Shown here: one piece after another, positions 11,829-21,770 of the stretch
How the letters are laid out: each line of letters opens with the position of its first letter
Position numbering within the stretch: position 1 is the stretch's first letter
Assembly: GCA_026874595.1 (NCBI GenBank)
Contig: CM049307.1
Coordinates: 95,210,330-95,274,329 of the forward strand
From: Sipunculus nudus
Lineage: Eukaryota > Annelida > Sipuncula > Golfingiida > Sipunculidae
DNA length: 64,000 nt
Reading direction: 5' to 3'
Program-made: the position numbers and the translations under genes
Notes under the pieces: model-generated
The model's input: the letters and a program-made list of their open reading frames with translations, nothing else
Database searches by the model: none
What the model was told of the DNA's origin: nothing

Positions 11829-12800
11829 TTGAAACTAATAGTCAAAATCCGGTCAATAATGTGGGTGTCAAAACTGTTATCACCTGATAAAAACACAGTT
11901 TTTAATAGACCCGACACGCCTGAATTAATATTAAATCAACATATATGGAATAACACACACGTTCGGAGAGGTGTTAATTCTATATACAACAAAAGTTTGG
12001 CAGATCTTGGTGGTATAAGGGTATCTGATATAGTTACACACAAATGGAAGATTAAAAGAATTCAGGGACAAAATACTACACCCAGGTTATATCTACAGTA
12101 ACTTGATATAGTACATGCAATCCCAAAAGAGTCGATTTCGATTTTTAAGCTCAAAGAATGAAACTCCCTCTCTGAAGGAAAAAATAGGCCTTGTTAATAT
12201 TTGAAGAAAAACTGGTGACTACTTTAACTTCAAAATATATTTACAATGTTTTTTAAAGGAAAGGCAATGTGTGCCAACAGGTCAGCTAAAATTGAATAGA
12301 ACATTGTATATTCATGATAACATTATTGATTGGACAGCTTTGAATACGTCTATTTATAAAACTAACCCAGATACTAAACTACGAAAATTCGAGTTCAGAA
12401 TATTACATAATATTCTTGCTGTGAACTAAAAACTGTATAAATAGATTATGACTACTTCAGCCCAATGCGGATTTTGTAAATTATATTCAGAGAGTACAGA
12501 GCACTTATTCATTTGCTGTAAAGATAAAACATAATTGCATCGCCGAATTCACCAATGTGTTTGGGAGTGTCGTATTGAATTGCCAGAGGAAAATTCGAGG
12601 GAAATAGTACTCGTCATGACAGCAGATCTTCCATTAAAATTGTTTATTACCTTAATCTTGCTTATTTATAAATATGTGGTCTTCAACATGAAAGAAGAAG
12701 AGCTTTTGAAGTTTAGTATATTTAGATCAAAACGCATACAAACTGAAAAAAAATGAATATAAATGGCAAATAACAGAAATTAATTAAAAACCCATCTGAA
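11829..12800 (+). pseudogene. LINE C-terminal region (post-RT, RVT zinc-knuckle type)
   Basis: Frames on the plus strand give HIWNNTHVRRGVNSIYNKSL then DLGGIRVSDI. Past stops comes TKLRKFEFRILHNILAV, then CGFCKLYSESTEHLFICC, a CxxC...HxxxxC knuckle typical of the C-terminus of L1/jockey-type non-LTR elements. The last conserved part (LLIYKYVVFNMKEEELLKFS) is the usual end of these ORF2 proteins. Stops and a missing RT show a 5'-truncated dead copy. AT-rich 3' sequence follows to about 13060. Confidence 0.8.
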
Positions 12801-13149
12801 AAAATGGCAGAAAATCCTCCCTCTACATAAGTGATATTCGCATATATTTACATAAATTTGTTTTTTTTTTAGTTGGATATGTTTTGTGAATGTTGTTGGT
12901 TTGTTACTTGTCGTCTTATGGATTTTGATTTGTTTAATTTAACTGGTCAAGTATTTGTAAATATATATACATATGAAGTAAAAATTTGAATAGGTTAGCG
13001 TAGACAAAGAAACAAGACGCGTGACGCAAGTTTGAATATGTATGTATTTAATTATGTTTATATATTGTGCTGTTTGTCAAACATAAGCTATGTATAAATT
13101 CTCTGTATGTATGATATATGAACAAAAAATATGTATAATAAATTTAAGG

Positions 13150-13535
13150 TAAACCATTGTTCACATATTCTCATTAGAAAACCTAGGTTTAGACATAAGG
13201 TTCGACCAATTATTATGGTAAGTTTTTCAGATATTGACGAAAGTAGACTTTTCATCAAAGGCAGAACCAAATAAAATTTAAAATCCGATCTAAACCGTTA
13301 TTAATATGGTTTCATTTGAATCTTTGATCATAAAACGTAAGTCTAGACAATGTCTGGCCAGTCATCATGGCACGTTTTTCAGATATTAGGGAAGGTAGAA
13401 TTTCTATCAAAAGCGGCCCTTATTTGCATATTTAATTTTTAAAATACAGGCTAAACCGTTGCTATTATGGTTTTTTAATCTTTGATTAAGAAACCTATGT
13501 GTTAATACAATATTTGACCAATTATCATGGTTAAA
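13150..13535. repeat. Diverged tandem repeat, about 150 bp, 2.5 copies
   Basis: The phrase CTAAACCGTT (or AACCATTG) followed by TATGGTTTCATTTGAATCTT recurs near 13151, 13293 and 13452, together with TTTTTCAGATATTGACGAAA-type segments. Repeat copies are clearly diverged. Confidence 0.65.
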
Positions 13536-13559
13536 TCAAAAGGACTTGCCTTATGGAAC

Positions 13560-14186
13560 TACTCCATAATGGAAAACATAAGTCTTTGTATTATGACCGA
13601 AACATGGTTAAAAAATTCTGATAGTGAATCCATTTGGATGGCTTGAACCTTTATATTCTGACAGTTTGAAGGTGAGGCAACTGAAGAAAAGAGAAATGTT
13701 TCAATATTGTGTGTGTAGGATGAACTTAGAAGCTCTTTAAGGAATATAAAAGACGTAAACAGATCTCCATATATTATCAAAACTTACTATATGTAGCTTT
13801 GCAGATGTATTTTGTGAAGAAATGGTTATATTGTTAACTGAGTACAAGGAACTGGATAAGGATAACAGGAGATTTTAACATTCATGTAGATAATGAGAAT
13901 GATTCAGAGGCACACTTTTATAGAGAAAATAGAAGCCTTTGTTCTTAGACATGATTTCAACTTTCCAACATACAAAAAGGGAAACATTTTTTACTTAGTG
14001 CTAACCGATGATGTCTTCAGTGACAGACTGACAAACTGTTAAAGAAGATATTTTTTGTCAGATCACAGTACATGGTGAGGTTTTCAATAAAATGACAAAA
14101 AGATCACATTTTCCTTAAAGAGATAACCTTCAGAAAACTAAATTATCAACACAAGACAGTTTGGAGTTGATAATAGGGATTCTATG

Positions 14187-14247
<61 letters not shown>

Positions 14248-15660
14248 TCTTACTTGACATAGATAAAAAATGTTCGTTAACTGGAACCATGGATGAATAG
14301 TGACATTCTTAATCAGAAAAAAAGCAAGAAAGATAGAACAAATTTGGCGGAAGTTTTTTAAAGATCATCAATAAAAAGCTTACAAAGTTGAGCGAAACAA
14401 ATATAATAATACGCTAAATCAGACTAAAACAGCTGTTATTTTAGATAATATCATCAACATTGGTAAAGAAATAAAACAACTATACAAATATGTGTCATAA
14501 TTAATTAGCTCAGCTGTAGAAAATCCTCTTCCTGAGGAAAAGACTAACAGTGAAATGGCAGAAAACCTTGCAGACTTCTTGAATAAAATAAAAAAAATAT
14601 TTGATGAGTCGGAACCTTATGAGATGTATATTCCAGAATTAGTACCATGTTAACAAATGAAATGTTTTGAAATGCTAACTGAAACAGATGGAGCCAGAGT
14701 GGCACAGAGAATGAAAAGCCAACCCGTGAACTGGATACCATCAGGACTGATATTACTGAAAGAAACAGATACCTTCTTATCTCTCATAACAAAAAGGGTT
14801 AAGCTCTCTGTACAGTGAAATACCTGCTTCACAATGGAAATGCACCATTGCTAAACCTCTTACAAAGAAACCTTGCCTTGAACTGACTGAGAAAAACTAC
14901 ATACCTATCAGCAATGGATCCCCTCTGTCAAAGACTACTGACAAATGTGCTTCAGAGCAATTTACTAATCACTATAATGAAGAAAAACTTTTACCACACT
15001 ATCAGTCAGCTTATATAACTTCTGCTGTGAAACTGCTTTAGTGAGATAGATTAACAATTTATTATGGAATTTGAAACACAAAAAGTATCATCACTAGTTG
15101 CAATTGACCTGAGCGCAGCATTTTATAAGGTAGACCACAATATTTTGCATCATACACGTTTTCCATATGGCGAACAGTTTCTCTGGTTGTTTGACGCTTA
15201 TTTAAGCCGAGAACATTTAATGTATGAATTGGAGATAAATAAGCATCCGATTTTTTTTATCAATTCTTAGTGCCCCAAGGATCAGTTGCTGGAACATATC
15301 TTTATCTGACATATGCATGTACCCTCCCTGAGGCCGTGTCAAACGACATCAGTATATATTGATTTGCTAATGACCATGCAATATTGCAGTCATTTCTACC
15401 TAAGAAATATAGTTAAGAAAAAATGGTAAAAAGTATTGACTTGACAATTGAGAAAAATAAGACAGAATACACTGAAGATGAATAATGCAAAAACAGAATT
15501 CATATACTTTGGAAATAAAAGATTCATTGCAAAATGTAAGAGGCGGTATTTGGACGTAAATGGAACAGTTCAAAGTTCAAAGTGTTAGTGAAATTAAATA
15601 TATAGGTGTGCAGATGGATTCTGAACTGAAATTAACAAATCACATAACTGCAAATCACAT
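13560..15660 (+). pseudogene. CR1/Rex-like LINE: endonuclease plus reverse transcriptase, heavily broken
   Basis: Plus-strand frames in order show: an endonuclease strand with SLCIMTETWLKNSDSESIWM (about 13570); the catalytic ITGDFNIHVDNENDSEA (13862-13912); a basic linker; then RT pieces such as SLVAIDLSAAFYKVDHNIL (from about 15088, motif A Asp present). A motif C remnant follows, with FANDHAI in place of the usual FADDHAI (15363-15383). The end is YIGVQMDSELKLTNHIT near 15650. Many frameshifts, stops and a (TA)n insertion (14171-14246) make it non-functional. The right end is abrupt, where the 37-bp repeat array starts. The family copies itself by target-primed reverse transcription. Confidence 0.85.
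14171..14246. repeat. (TA)n microsatellite
   Basis: Pure TA run inside the decayed LINE, between its endonuclease and RT parts. Confidence 0.95.
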
Positions 15661-15679
15661 AACACTTCATAAGCTGAAA

Positions 15680-16145
15680 TTGACAAGACATGAAATGTCA
15701 TCACTTATTCTAGAAACTGAAAAGACATGAAATGTTATTACTTATTCTAAAAAATAGATAGGACATGAAATATCATTACTTATTCTAGAAATCGACAGGA
15801 CATGAAATGTCATTACTTAACATAAAAACCGAAAAGACATGAATTGTCATTATTTATTAATTACTATAAGTAATGACATTTCATGTCTTGTCAATTTTTT
15901 GAATAAGTAATGACATTCTATGTCTTATAAATTTCTAGAATAACATGTCTTTTCAATTTCGAGAACAAGTAATGAGAATTTATGTCCTGTCGATTTCTAG
16001 AATAACTAATGACATTTCATTTCTTGTCGATTTCTTGAATAAGTAATGACATTTCATGTGTTGCCCATTACCTGCAAAAAATAATTACATTTCATGTCTT
16101 GTCGATTTCCAGACGAAGCATTGAGATTTCATGTCTTGTCGATAT
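15680..16145. repeat. Head-to-head (palindromic) array of 37-bp repeats
   Basis: Five units containing GACATGAAATGTCATTACTT lie at 15688, 15725, 15763, 15800 and 15837. The array then turns round at about 15860, and eight units in reverse orientation (TAATGACATTTCATGTCTTG) follow, with their ATGTC at 15883, 15920, 15945, 15982, 16019, 16056, 16094 and 16131. The step is 37 bp except one shortened unit. The outer ends (AAGCTGAAATTGACAAGACA and its reverse partner near 16150) also pair. This resembles a foldback element, whose long inverted ends are made of tandem repeats. Confidence 0.9.
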
Positions 16146-16186
16146 AAAGCTTTCTTGTAGTGACTGACGTTTCCGCCTACTTTCAG

Positions 16187-16437
16187 CGCGTCTTGGACAT
16201 CCTTAAGATCGACGTCGAATTTCAGAATGGGAGGCAATCCCAAATATGATAAAATCAGGTGCCCTCAGAAACGTAAAACAGTTCCTTTTTGAGCTTCACA
16301 TCTCTCGGATGTATCTTTTTGAGAAACCAGAGTTCCTTAAATCAATTGACGAAGCTGGTTTTAGACGCTTCCAGACGCACATGAACACATACTCGCATAT
16401 AGATGCGCGGTCGCACTTAATCGAAGCTGCGGTTTGA
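16187..16437 (+). pseudogene. METTL24-like (Methyltransf_21/FkbM fold) exon, frameshifted
   Basis: A splice acceptor (CTACTTTCAG ending at 16186) leads into RVLDILKIDVEF. After the loss of one base near 16220 the next frame reads SEWEAIPNMIKSGALRNVKQ, then a FLFELHI strand and FRRFQTHMNTYSH before a stop at 16435-16437. The DILKIDVE...EW pattern followed by a GAL..VKQ..FE.H segment is characteristic of METTL24-like putative SAM-dependent methyltransferases, many of which are predicted Golgi-type membrane proteins. Upstream exons on this strand are replaced by the 37-bp array and a LINE, and the usual C-terminal CCYE region is not readable. I consider it a truncated pseudogene copy. It points at the minus-strand exons at 16525-17074, which may belong to the same family. 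Confidence 0.72.
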
Positions 16438-16524
16438 CCGCACGACTGGGCTCTTAGGTGACAAATAAGGTTTAATCACAATGCTACAGTTCTGAGACCT
16501 TAACAAAACAGTTAAAAAACTCAC

Positions 16525-16637
16525 ATAAAGAAGGCCTCTTCCAACAGCGCAGGATTCATGTCTTGCGTCAGAACTATCCCTGTTGGCCCCACTGGTATAC
16601 ACATCCCAGTCGAGGAATCCCATGGTCCCTGTTGAGC
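16525..16637 (-). CDS. Internal coding exon, probable METTL24-like or related Golgi-type protein
   Basis: On the minus strand a good acceptor (TTTTTAATGCAG) ends at 16638 and a strong donor (GTGAGT) follows 16525. The 113-nt exon is open: [37 protein letters not shown], ending with two bases of a split codon. Its phase joins exactly to the exon at 16901-17074 (phase 0). This stretch would be the luminal stem just before a catalytic domain. I see no continuation on the minus strand below 16525, so later exons are lost or lie far away beyond the inserted repeats. The METTL24 assignment is tentative; a glycosyltransferase stem is the main alternative. Confidence 0.6.
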
Positions 16638-16688
16638 CTGCATTAAAAAGGTTTTCAATGTCAGATTCATATATTTTAAAATTCTCTT

Positions 16689-16891
<203 letters not shown>

Positions 16892-16900
16892 AATACCAAC

Positions 16901-17074
16901 CTGAGTCATAACTGAACTAATTTCTTCATATTTCTGTTGCCTCATATATCCGTCATTATCTTTTGCTCTACCAGGATGTATCATCCGTTTGAGTGAACTT
17001 CCATGCATAAGTACTAGGTATACGACGAGGGCACCTCCCAAAGCACACATTCTTCCAAATGGTATCGATTTCAT
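16901..17074 (-). CDS. N-terminal coding exon of a type II membrane protein
   Basis: A 174-nt exon (58 codons). The acceptor CTCTTGTTTTCAG lies directly before the ATG at 17074-17072, and the exon ends ATGACTCAG at 16901 before a GTTGGT donor. The protein starts [10 protein letters not shown], followed by a hydrophobic segment ([13 protein letters not shown], residues about 11-23). A basic, hydrophilic stem follows, with [12 protein letters not shown], then [16 protein letters not shown]. This is the layout of Golgi-resident type II enzymes. An acceptor immediately before the ATG means translation may start here or in an upstream exon; the ATGAAG|GTAAGG candidate at 20487-20482 would add Met-Lys in frame. 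A real exon is likely from splice sites, phase and composition; function is inferred from the nearby METTL24-like fragment. Confidence 0.65.
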
Positions 17075-17459
17075 CTGAAAACAAGAGGATATTTAACTGT
17101 TTTAGTGACACATGAATTTATAGGAGTTTATCAGTAAACATGACAAGACATTAATTTTCGTCATAGAATCATTATTCATATTGTTAGTCTTAAGATTATA
17201 AACATAAGGTAACGATGCTGGTTATATCCGCGGTGTTTATAGGTTTTAGGTATCACTGTGTGGATAGTTTCGGAAAGTATTCAAAAACATGAAGTTTCTT
17301 ATATGCATACTTATTCCATTCCTTTTGGTTGTCATTCCTTTCTCAAAATGCAGTTACATGAAATAGAAATGATAACTAAAAGCAATAAAAATAGCTGACA
17401 TATAATATTAATAGAAAGAGTTGTATTCCTACACTCTATTCATCATGCCTAAGGTTAAT
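17075..17459. other. AT-rich intronic sequence, nothing recognised
   Basis: Between the N-terminal exon and the start of duplicated arm A. No element ends, motifs or frames of note. Confidence 0.5.
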
Positions 17460-17869
17460 TATATTTGTTTCTATTTGATTTTACTGTTTATTTTAACAAA
17501 TTGGACTGCAGTGATGAAACTGAATATGATAAAGACCGTTACGGACATAAATATGCAAATATAGTAGTAAAATTATTTGTTTACTGATTTTTTATACAGC
17601 ATATTATTTCATGGAATGTTTGAAGGCGAATATCTTCGCCGCTAAATTTGTAGCCGTTTGCTCACTACCCGATTTTATCCAGCGACATTGACCCGGAGAT
17701 TTATTTCGGGTTTTTAAAATCGGCTTGATTAGTTGGCCAATCTTCGGCGTCACACTCAATATTGCGCATGTTCCCACTTCTCAATTATTGCCAAAGATGG
17801 TCTCATCATTTTTTTTAAATATTTTTTTTTTGGTTGGAGGTAACCACCTCCATTTTTTTTTTAATGCCA

Positions 17870-18540
17870 GCTTAACAAAGCATATGTACATCTGCAGAAT
17901 TCCATTCCGGTTTCGGACTACGTTGTAAGGCATCAGGCCTACTACCCCTCAGCTGTCAGTATTTTGACCGACCAATTAATAAGTGACCCCTATTGTAAAG
18001 TAGGCTGGCCTACAGCCGGGAATATTATGGCCACCCAACTCTTCTTATTGCACTTGAATGATGCAGACGTGAGCACGTGGTCAGTACTAGGATTAGTCAT
18101 TTTACACGTGTTAAGGGACCAAAGGATAATGGACGTAAGGCGAAGTTCAGAGGCCTGGCGCGACCCTTCTAGCTCCCTGTTTATCACGTTTAACAGTAAT
18201 AAGAATGACAGTATAATGTTAAGTACAGATCTTTCGGCCATGTGGTAATTTTTAATTAAAATTTCTGTGTTGTTTTCTATTATCTGTGGGAAAAATCCTA
18301 AAACGTGACCGGGCAGTATCACACGCTTCCTCCCATTTTGTAATTTTTTTTTAACAAGGCCCGGTGACTACTACCTGCGGGCCCTGGTTTTGTAATCGTC
18401 TCCATTCCTGTGGCATACCACCGAGGAGCCCCGAAAGGCGTACTCGTTTGTCAGTGAAACACGCCCGTTTGGCACGGCCTTCCCATTAAGCCTGCATAGC
18501 GCTCACCCTAGGTAGGGGCCGACGGTGGTAAACCTCACAC
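17870..18540 (-). mobile_element. tRNA-derived SINE body, minus orientation, headless and interrupted
   Basis: Read from 18540 down it matches the body of the SINE at 48097-48475 (GGGTGAGCGCTATG, GGAAGGCCGTGCCAAACG, ACAAACGAGTACGCCTTTCG, GGAATGGAGACGATT) and resumes at 17923-17870 with the 3' tail (GGAATTCTGCAGATGTAC). The tRNA-like head is missing. A 379-bp insertion splits it at 17924-18302. It occupies the corresponding place to the 48-kb SINE in the inverted duplicate. Confidence 0.8.
17924..18302. mobile_element. 379-bp unidentified insertion with 4-bp target duplication (ACGT)
   Basis: The intact SINEs read ...GACTACGT(G/A)AC...; here ACGT occurs at 17920-17923 and again at 18303-18306, with 379 bp between. 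The insert starts TGTAAGGCATCAGGCC and ends GGGAAAAATCCTAAA, with no obvious terminal inverted repeat. A 94-codon plus-strand frame fills most of it (17964-18248) and has no recognised family. It could be a short non-autonomous DNA element or a solo terminal repeat. The insertion is seen directly; the class is unknown. Confidence 0.6.
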
Positions 18541-19094
18541 AGAAAAATGCTATGTCGGAAGCTTGGTTTGAGGGTTAAACCTTGGATTTGAAAGTAGTGA
18601 TATGTAATCCTCTATATCCTGTATAAATCAGCTTATACTTGTTCAACCTTTATAATTTGACTGCTACATGCAACAAACGCCAACAGCAGCAGATATTTTG
18701 CGCAATTAGGTTTTAATTTTTATAATTATCTGCCGGAGAAGTGTGACTGTCAATTATATATCAGGCAACTATTTTAGCTATGAGATTAAATATATCATAA
18801 AAGGATTAAAGTACAACATCGCCAAATATGATGGAAAATCACTGTCACTTACTCAATGGATAAAGGGTGCAAACTGTCCGGCGCCATGATTGATTATAGG
18901 GTTTACCTGTAAATATCAAATATTACTGAGTGCGCTCGACTTGATATGGCCTCAGTCACAATGTATTGTTCCCGGATATTCACTCCTGTTTTCTCTCATT
19001 TCCTCTTACTTTGGGCAAAATATTTAAACACTCTCTCCCCTGTCACCTTCTTGCAAAGGAAGAGCCAATGATAGTCAATTTATTACAAGGGTGG

Positions 19095-19155
19095 GGTATA
19101 TATGTATATATATGTATATATATGTATATATATGTATATATATATATATATATAA
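19095..19155. repeat. (TATG)/(TA) microsatellite
   Basis: TATGTATATA units passing into a TA run, within arm A. Confidence 0.9.
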
Positions 19156-20169
19156 ATATATTACCTATATTTGTCTGTACCCACACCTCCGCCACCTGTA
19201 TTGACGTCCCTGGCAAGTGATCCATCTCAAAGGGAATGAATTTACAATGACGTATAAAGAGTACGGCAAATATACCATCACAGAACGTAAACTATGTCCG
19301 AACCAAAATAAACAAAATCGGCCGACCTTGCCGCACCTATTGGGTCACGACACGATTTCGTTAATCGTCCAGTAAAATCGGCCGATTTTCTGTGACAGTG
19401 CCAGACTCTTTACAACGGCTAATTTTCACGCGTGTCGCTGGGGCTGTCGATAATGTACACTGTTGGTACACAGTCCGCCAATCCTGTGAATTTGACGATA
19501 AAATTGGTAAGTGAGCCGCCGGCTTAAATCGCCATTATTGTTGAGGAAATGTGCCAAACCATTTCGCACAAAATCTCTAGACACATCGCATATTGAGCGG
19601 TCGGATTTAAGCTGTCGTTCCGGCTTTGCGATGGCGATAAATTGCGATGGCGGATAGAGTCGCAGTACTCAGTAATGGGTCCCACTAAGCTGTCTAATAT
19701 ATATTTCTAATTTATAAACTTGCTGTGTGAAATACAATTTCTCGGATGTAGGCGAAACATGTTTGTAATTACATGTATATGATTCTTCTTTTCAGTAATT
19801 AAAGGGATCCAGGTCCTACCATTTTAACTCCAAAACTCCTGATGTCAATATATAGGCCTACCGCTGACTTTTCCTGTTATTCGAAAGACTATTTAGCAGA
19901 ATGGATAAAAAATCAAACCGCTTTATCTTCGAAGCTTTGAAAAGAGGGTTAACTAATGGTTTAATACATTAAATATTTCGAAATTAAATATCTCGAAAAC
20001 CCATTTAGAATAGGTTTAAACATTAAATTATTTTAGCAGAATTTACTTCGGACAGAGACATAACATCTAAATTTACCCGATCCCTAAAGAATTTTGACTT
20101 TCCTTTTAACTTGACTTGGACTGGAGTTTTACTCGGACGCGAAGAGTGTGGGCTTGACTATAAAGCTGC

Positions 20170-20429
20170 GTTTCCTTGTGTGCGTATATATGCATATGTA
20201 CGTATATGCGTGAAATGGTAGACGTATGCAGTGGTATAATAGATCCAACAGGCCTTCTTAAAATATGATGGAGTGACATCATTTTATCCGGAATCCCTCA
20301 GTTCACGTAGACCCTATGCGTGAATATCGCTCTGTGCGATTTTCACACAAATACGCTGACGGACACAGGTAGCAACCCATTTACAAAATCATATGAGCGA
20401 TTTTTTCACACATATACGCACATGGAAAC
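20170..20429. mobile_element. MITE-like element with GTTTCC/GTGCGTAT inverted ends (copy in arm A)
   Basis: Starts GTTTCCTTGTGTGCGTATAT and ends ATATACGCACATGGAAAC. The two ends pair over about 20 bp with mismatches. Inside are GCGTGAAAATCGC-type sub-terminal repeats. Homologous copies occupy the matching sites 40582-40854 and 59291-59559, so it was present before the duplications. No target duplication is convincing. Confidence 0.6.
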
Positions 20430-20481
20430 ACTACTTTAACAAGTGAAAGTTGAATGACAAGAGAAGGGAAAAAAGCCTTAC

Positions 20482-20720
20482 CTTCATATTAATGTTTGAT
20501 AGAGCTTCTTATCAGAGTTTCTATATGCTGTTTGCAGAAGTATCCTTGCACGAAGAGTTAAATAACAACGGATGAACTGGGAATCGGCCAACCACATGTT
20601 CATACACACAATGCAAGTTATGACTTTGACATGCGTATATTAATGGAGACAGCCGCCGTTGTACATCGACCAGTTTCATACATAACAACTATTTAAACAT
20701 TGAGTTAAAATATAACCTGT
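20482..20720 (-). promoter_or_regulatory. Candidate promoter/5'UTR and first exon ending ATGAAG|GTAAGG (minus strand)
   Basis: On the minus strand the segment reads GGCGGCTGTCTCCATTAATA near 20660, CGTGCAAGGATACTTCTGCA near 20545, then ATATGAAG at the exon end (ATG 20487-20485) followed by the donor GTAAGG. The same architecture is kept in two other copies (ATGAAG at 40523-40528 and 59234-59239). It lies about 3.4 kb upstream of the acceptor at 17075 on the same strand and would join in frame. This is an inference without transcript support. Confidence 0.4.
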
Positions 20721-21770
20721 ATATCTGAAAGAACTCCTGGCGAATATGTTTTACTTTTTGTTCATTTGCATTGATTTAGATATGTCTGGTTGCCCCGGTC
20801 TCTCGAACAGGTCATATTAATCATGACCATGGCAAGCTGACGACAAAGGGGCCCACATCTTTGCACGCAACACTAAAATAGTTTTATCTCATTTCAGAGA
20901 TTATAATAAATAAATTAATTAATAAATAATAGATTCAACACCAATTCTTATTGATTTAATTTTTTTTTCGAAAATTGAATTTCTCAACCATTTACAATAA
21001 TCATTTATGCTACGATTTATATAGGTCTGAACATTCTTGGAAGAATATAAATTTACCTGGGTTTCAATGTGGGATGTCACGTACACCTAATTTTACATAC
21101 AGAATAAATATATGGGAATTACTAATGGTCCATGAAAAGTGATTTACTCTCCGCTCGTATTTGTTCTGCACTGCGGAGTTTCTATCAAAATAAAGGCTGG
21201 TAGCCAGTAAAAGATTTACTACAGGATAGGCTCGGAGAGTAAAACTGTTCTGTGAGATTTTATTAGTACACTATAGCTAAATTCTTATGCATATGTGATA
21301 ACGTAGTCAGAGCGTCACAAACAGCAGGTGCGTAGCCAGAGGGGGGCCGCAGAGGGCCATGCCCCCCCCCCCCCCCACACACACACTCCTTGTAGCACCC
21401 AGTACTTCCAGTCCTCTTGGAATTTCACTCAGTCTTATAATAATTAAATTTACAAAATAAAAATCCTGTCACTGCCATTCGCAGATTTAGGACATTATAC
21501 ATTTTATTAGGGTTGGTTGTAGTCATCCTAGTCATATAAGTCATCTGAGCTATAGCGATTTCCTTTGTCCGTCATCCGTCTGGCCGGCCGTCCGTCAGGT
21601 AACATGGAAATTGTTTGAAACTGTAGGGCCTACGAATCCAAAATTCAACAAAAGTAAATGGTCATATATATGCTCCTACCAAACACAAAACTGGGTCACT
21701 GCGACTTCGTTCCCTTGGAAAATTAAGGAAAACTTCCGTTTTCTAGTAAACGGTGAGATTTTTTCATCTA

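Larger units (their letters stand above)
17460..21770. repeat. Arm A of a large inverted duplication
   Basis: 17460-19035 is the reverse complement, with indels, of 47298-48920. 19890-21770 is the reverse complement of 39378-41105. 19665-20785 is the reverse complement of 58918-60045. Landmarks: GGACTGCAGTGATGAAAC (17502) pairs with GTTGCATCACTGCAGTAAAA (48834). GGAGACAGCCGCCGTTGTAC (20645) pairs with GTACAGGAGCGGCTGTCTCC (40384). The stretch 19300-19665, rich in AAATCGGCCGAC, is not seen in the other copies. Confidence 0.85.

Noticed and set aside
15680-16145. CRISPR array
   Set aside because: Units are contiguous 37-bp repeats with no unique spacers, reverse direction mid-way, and the DNA is eukaryotic.
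17964-18248. 94-codon gene inside the SINE insertion
   Set aside because: No recognisable family, no splice or start context, and the whole insert behaves as a mobile fragment; kept as a feature of the insertion only.
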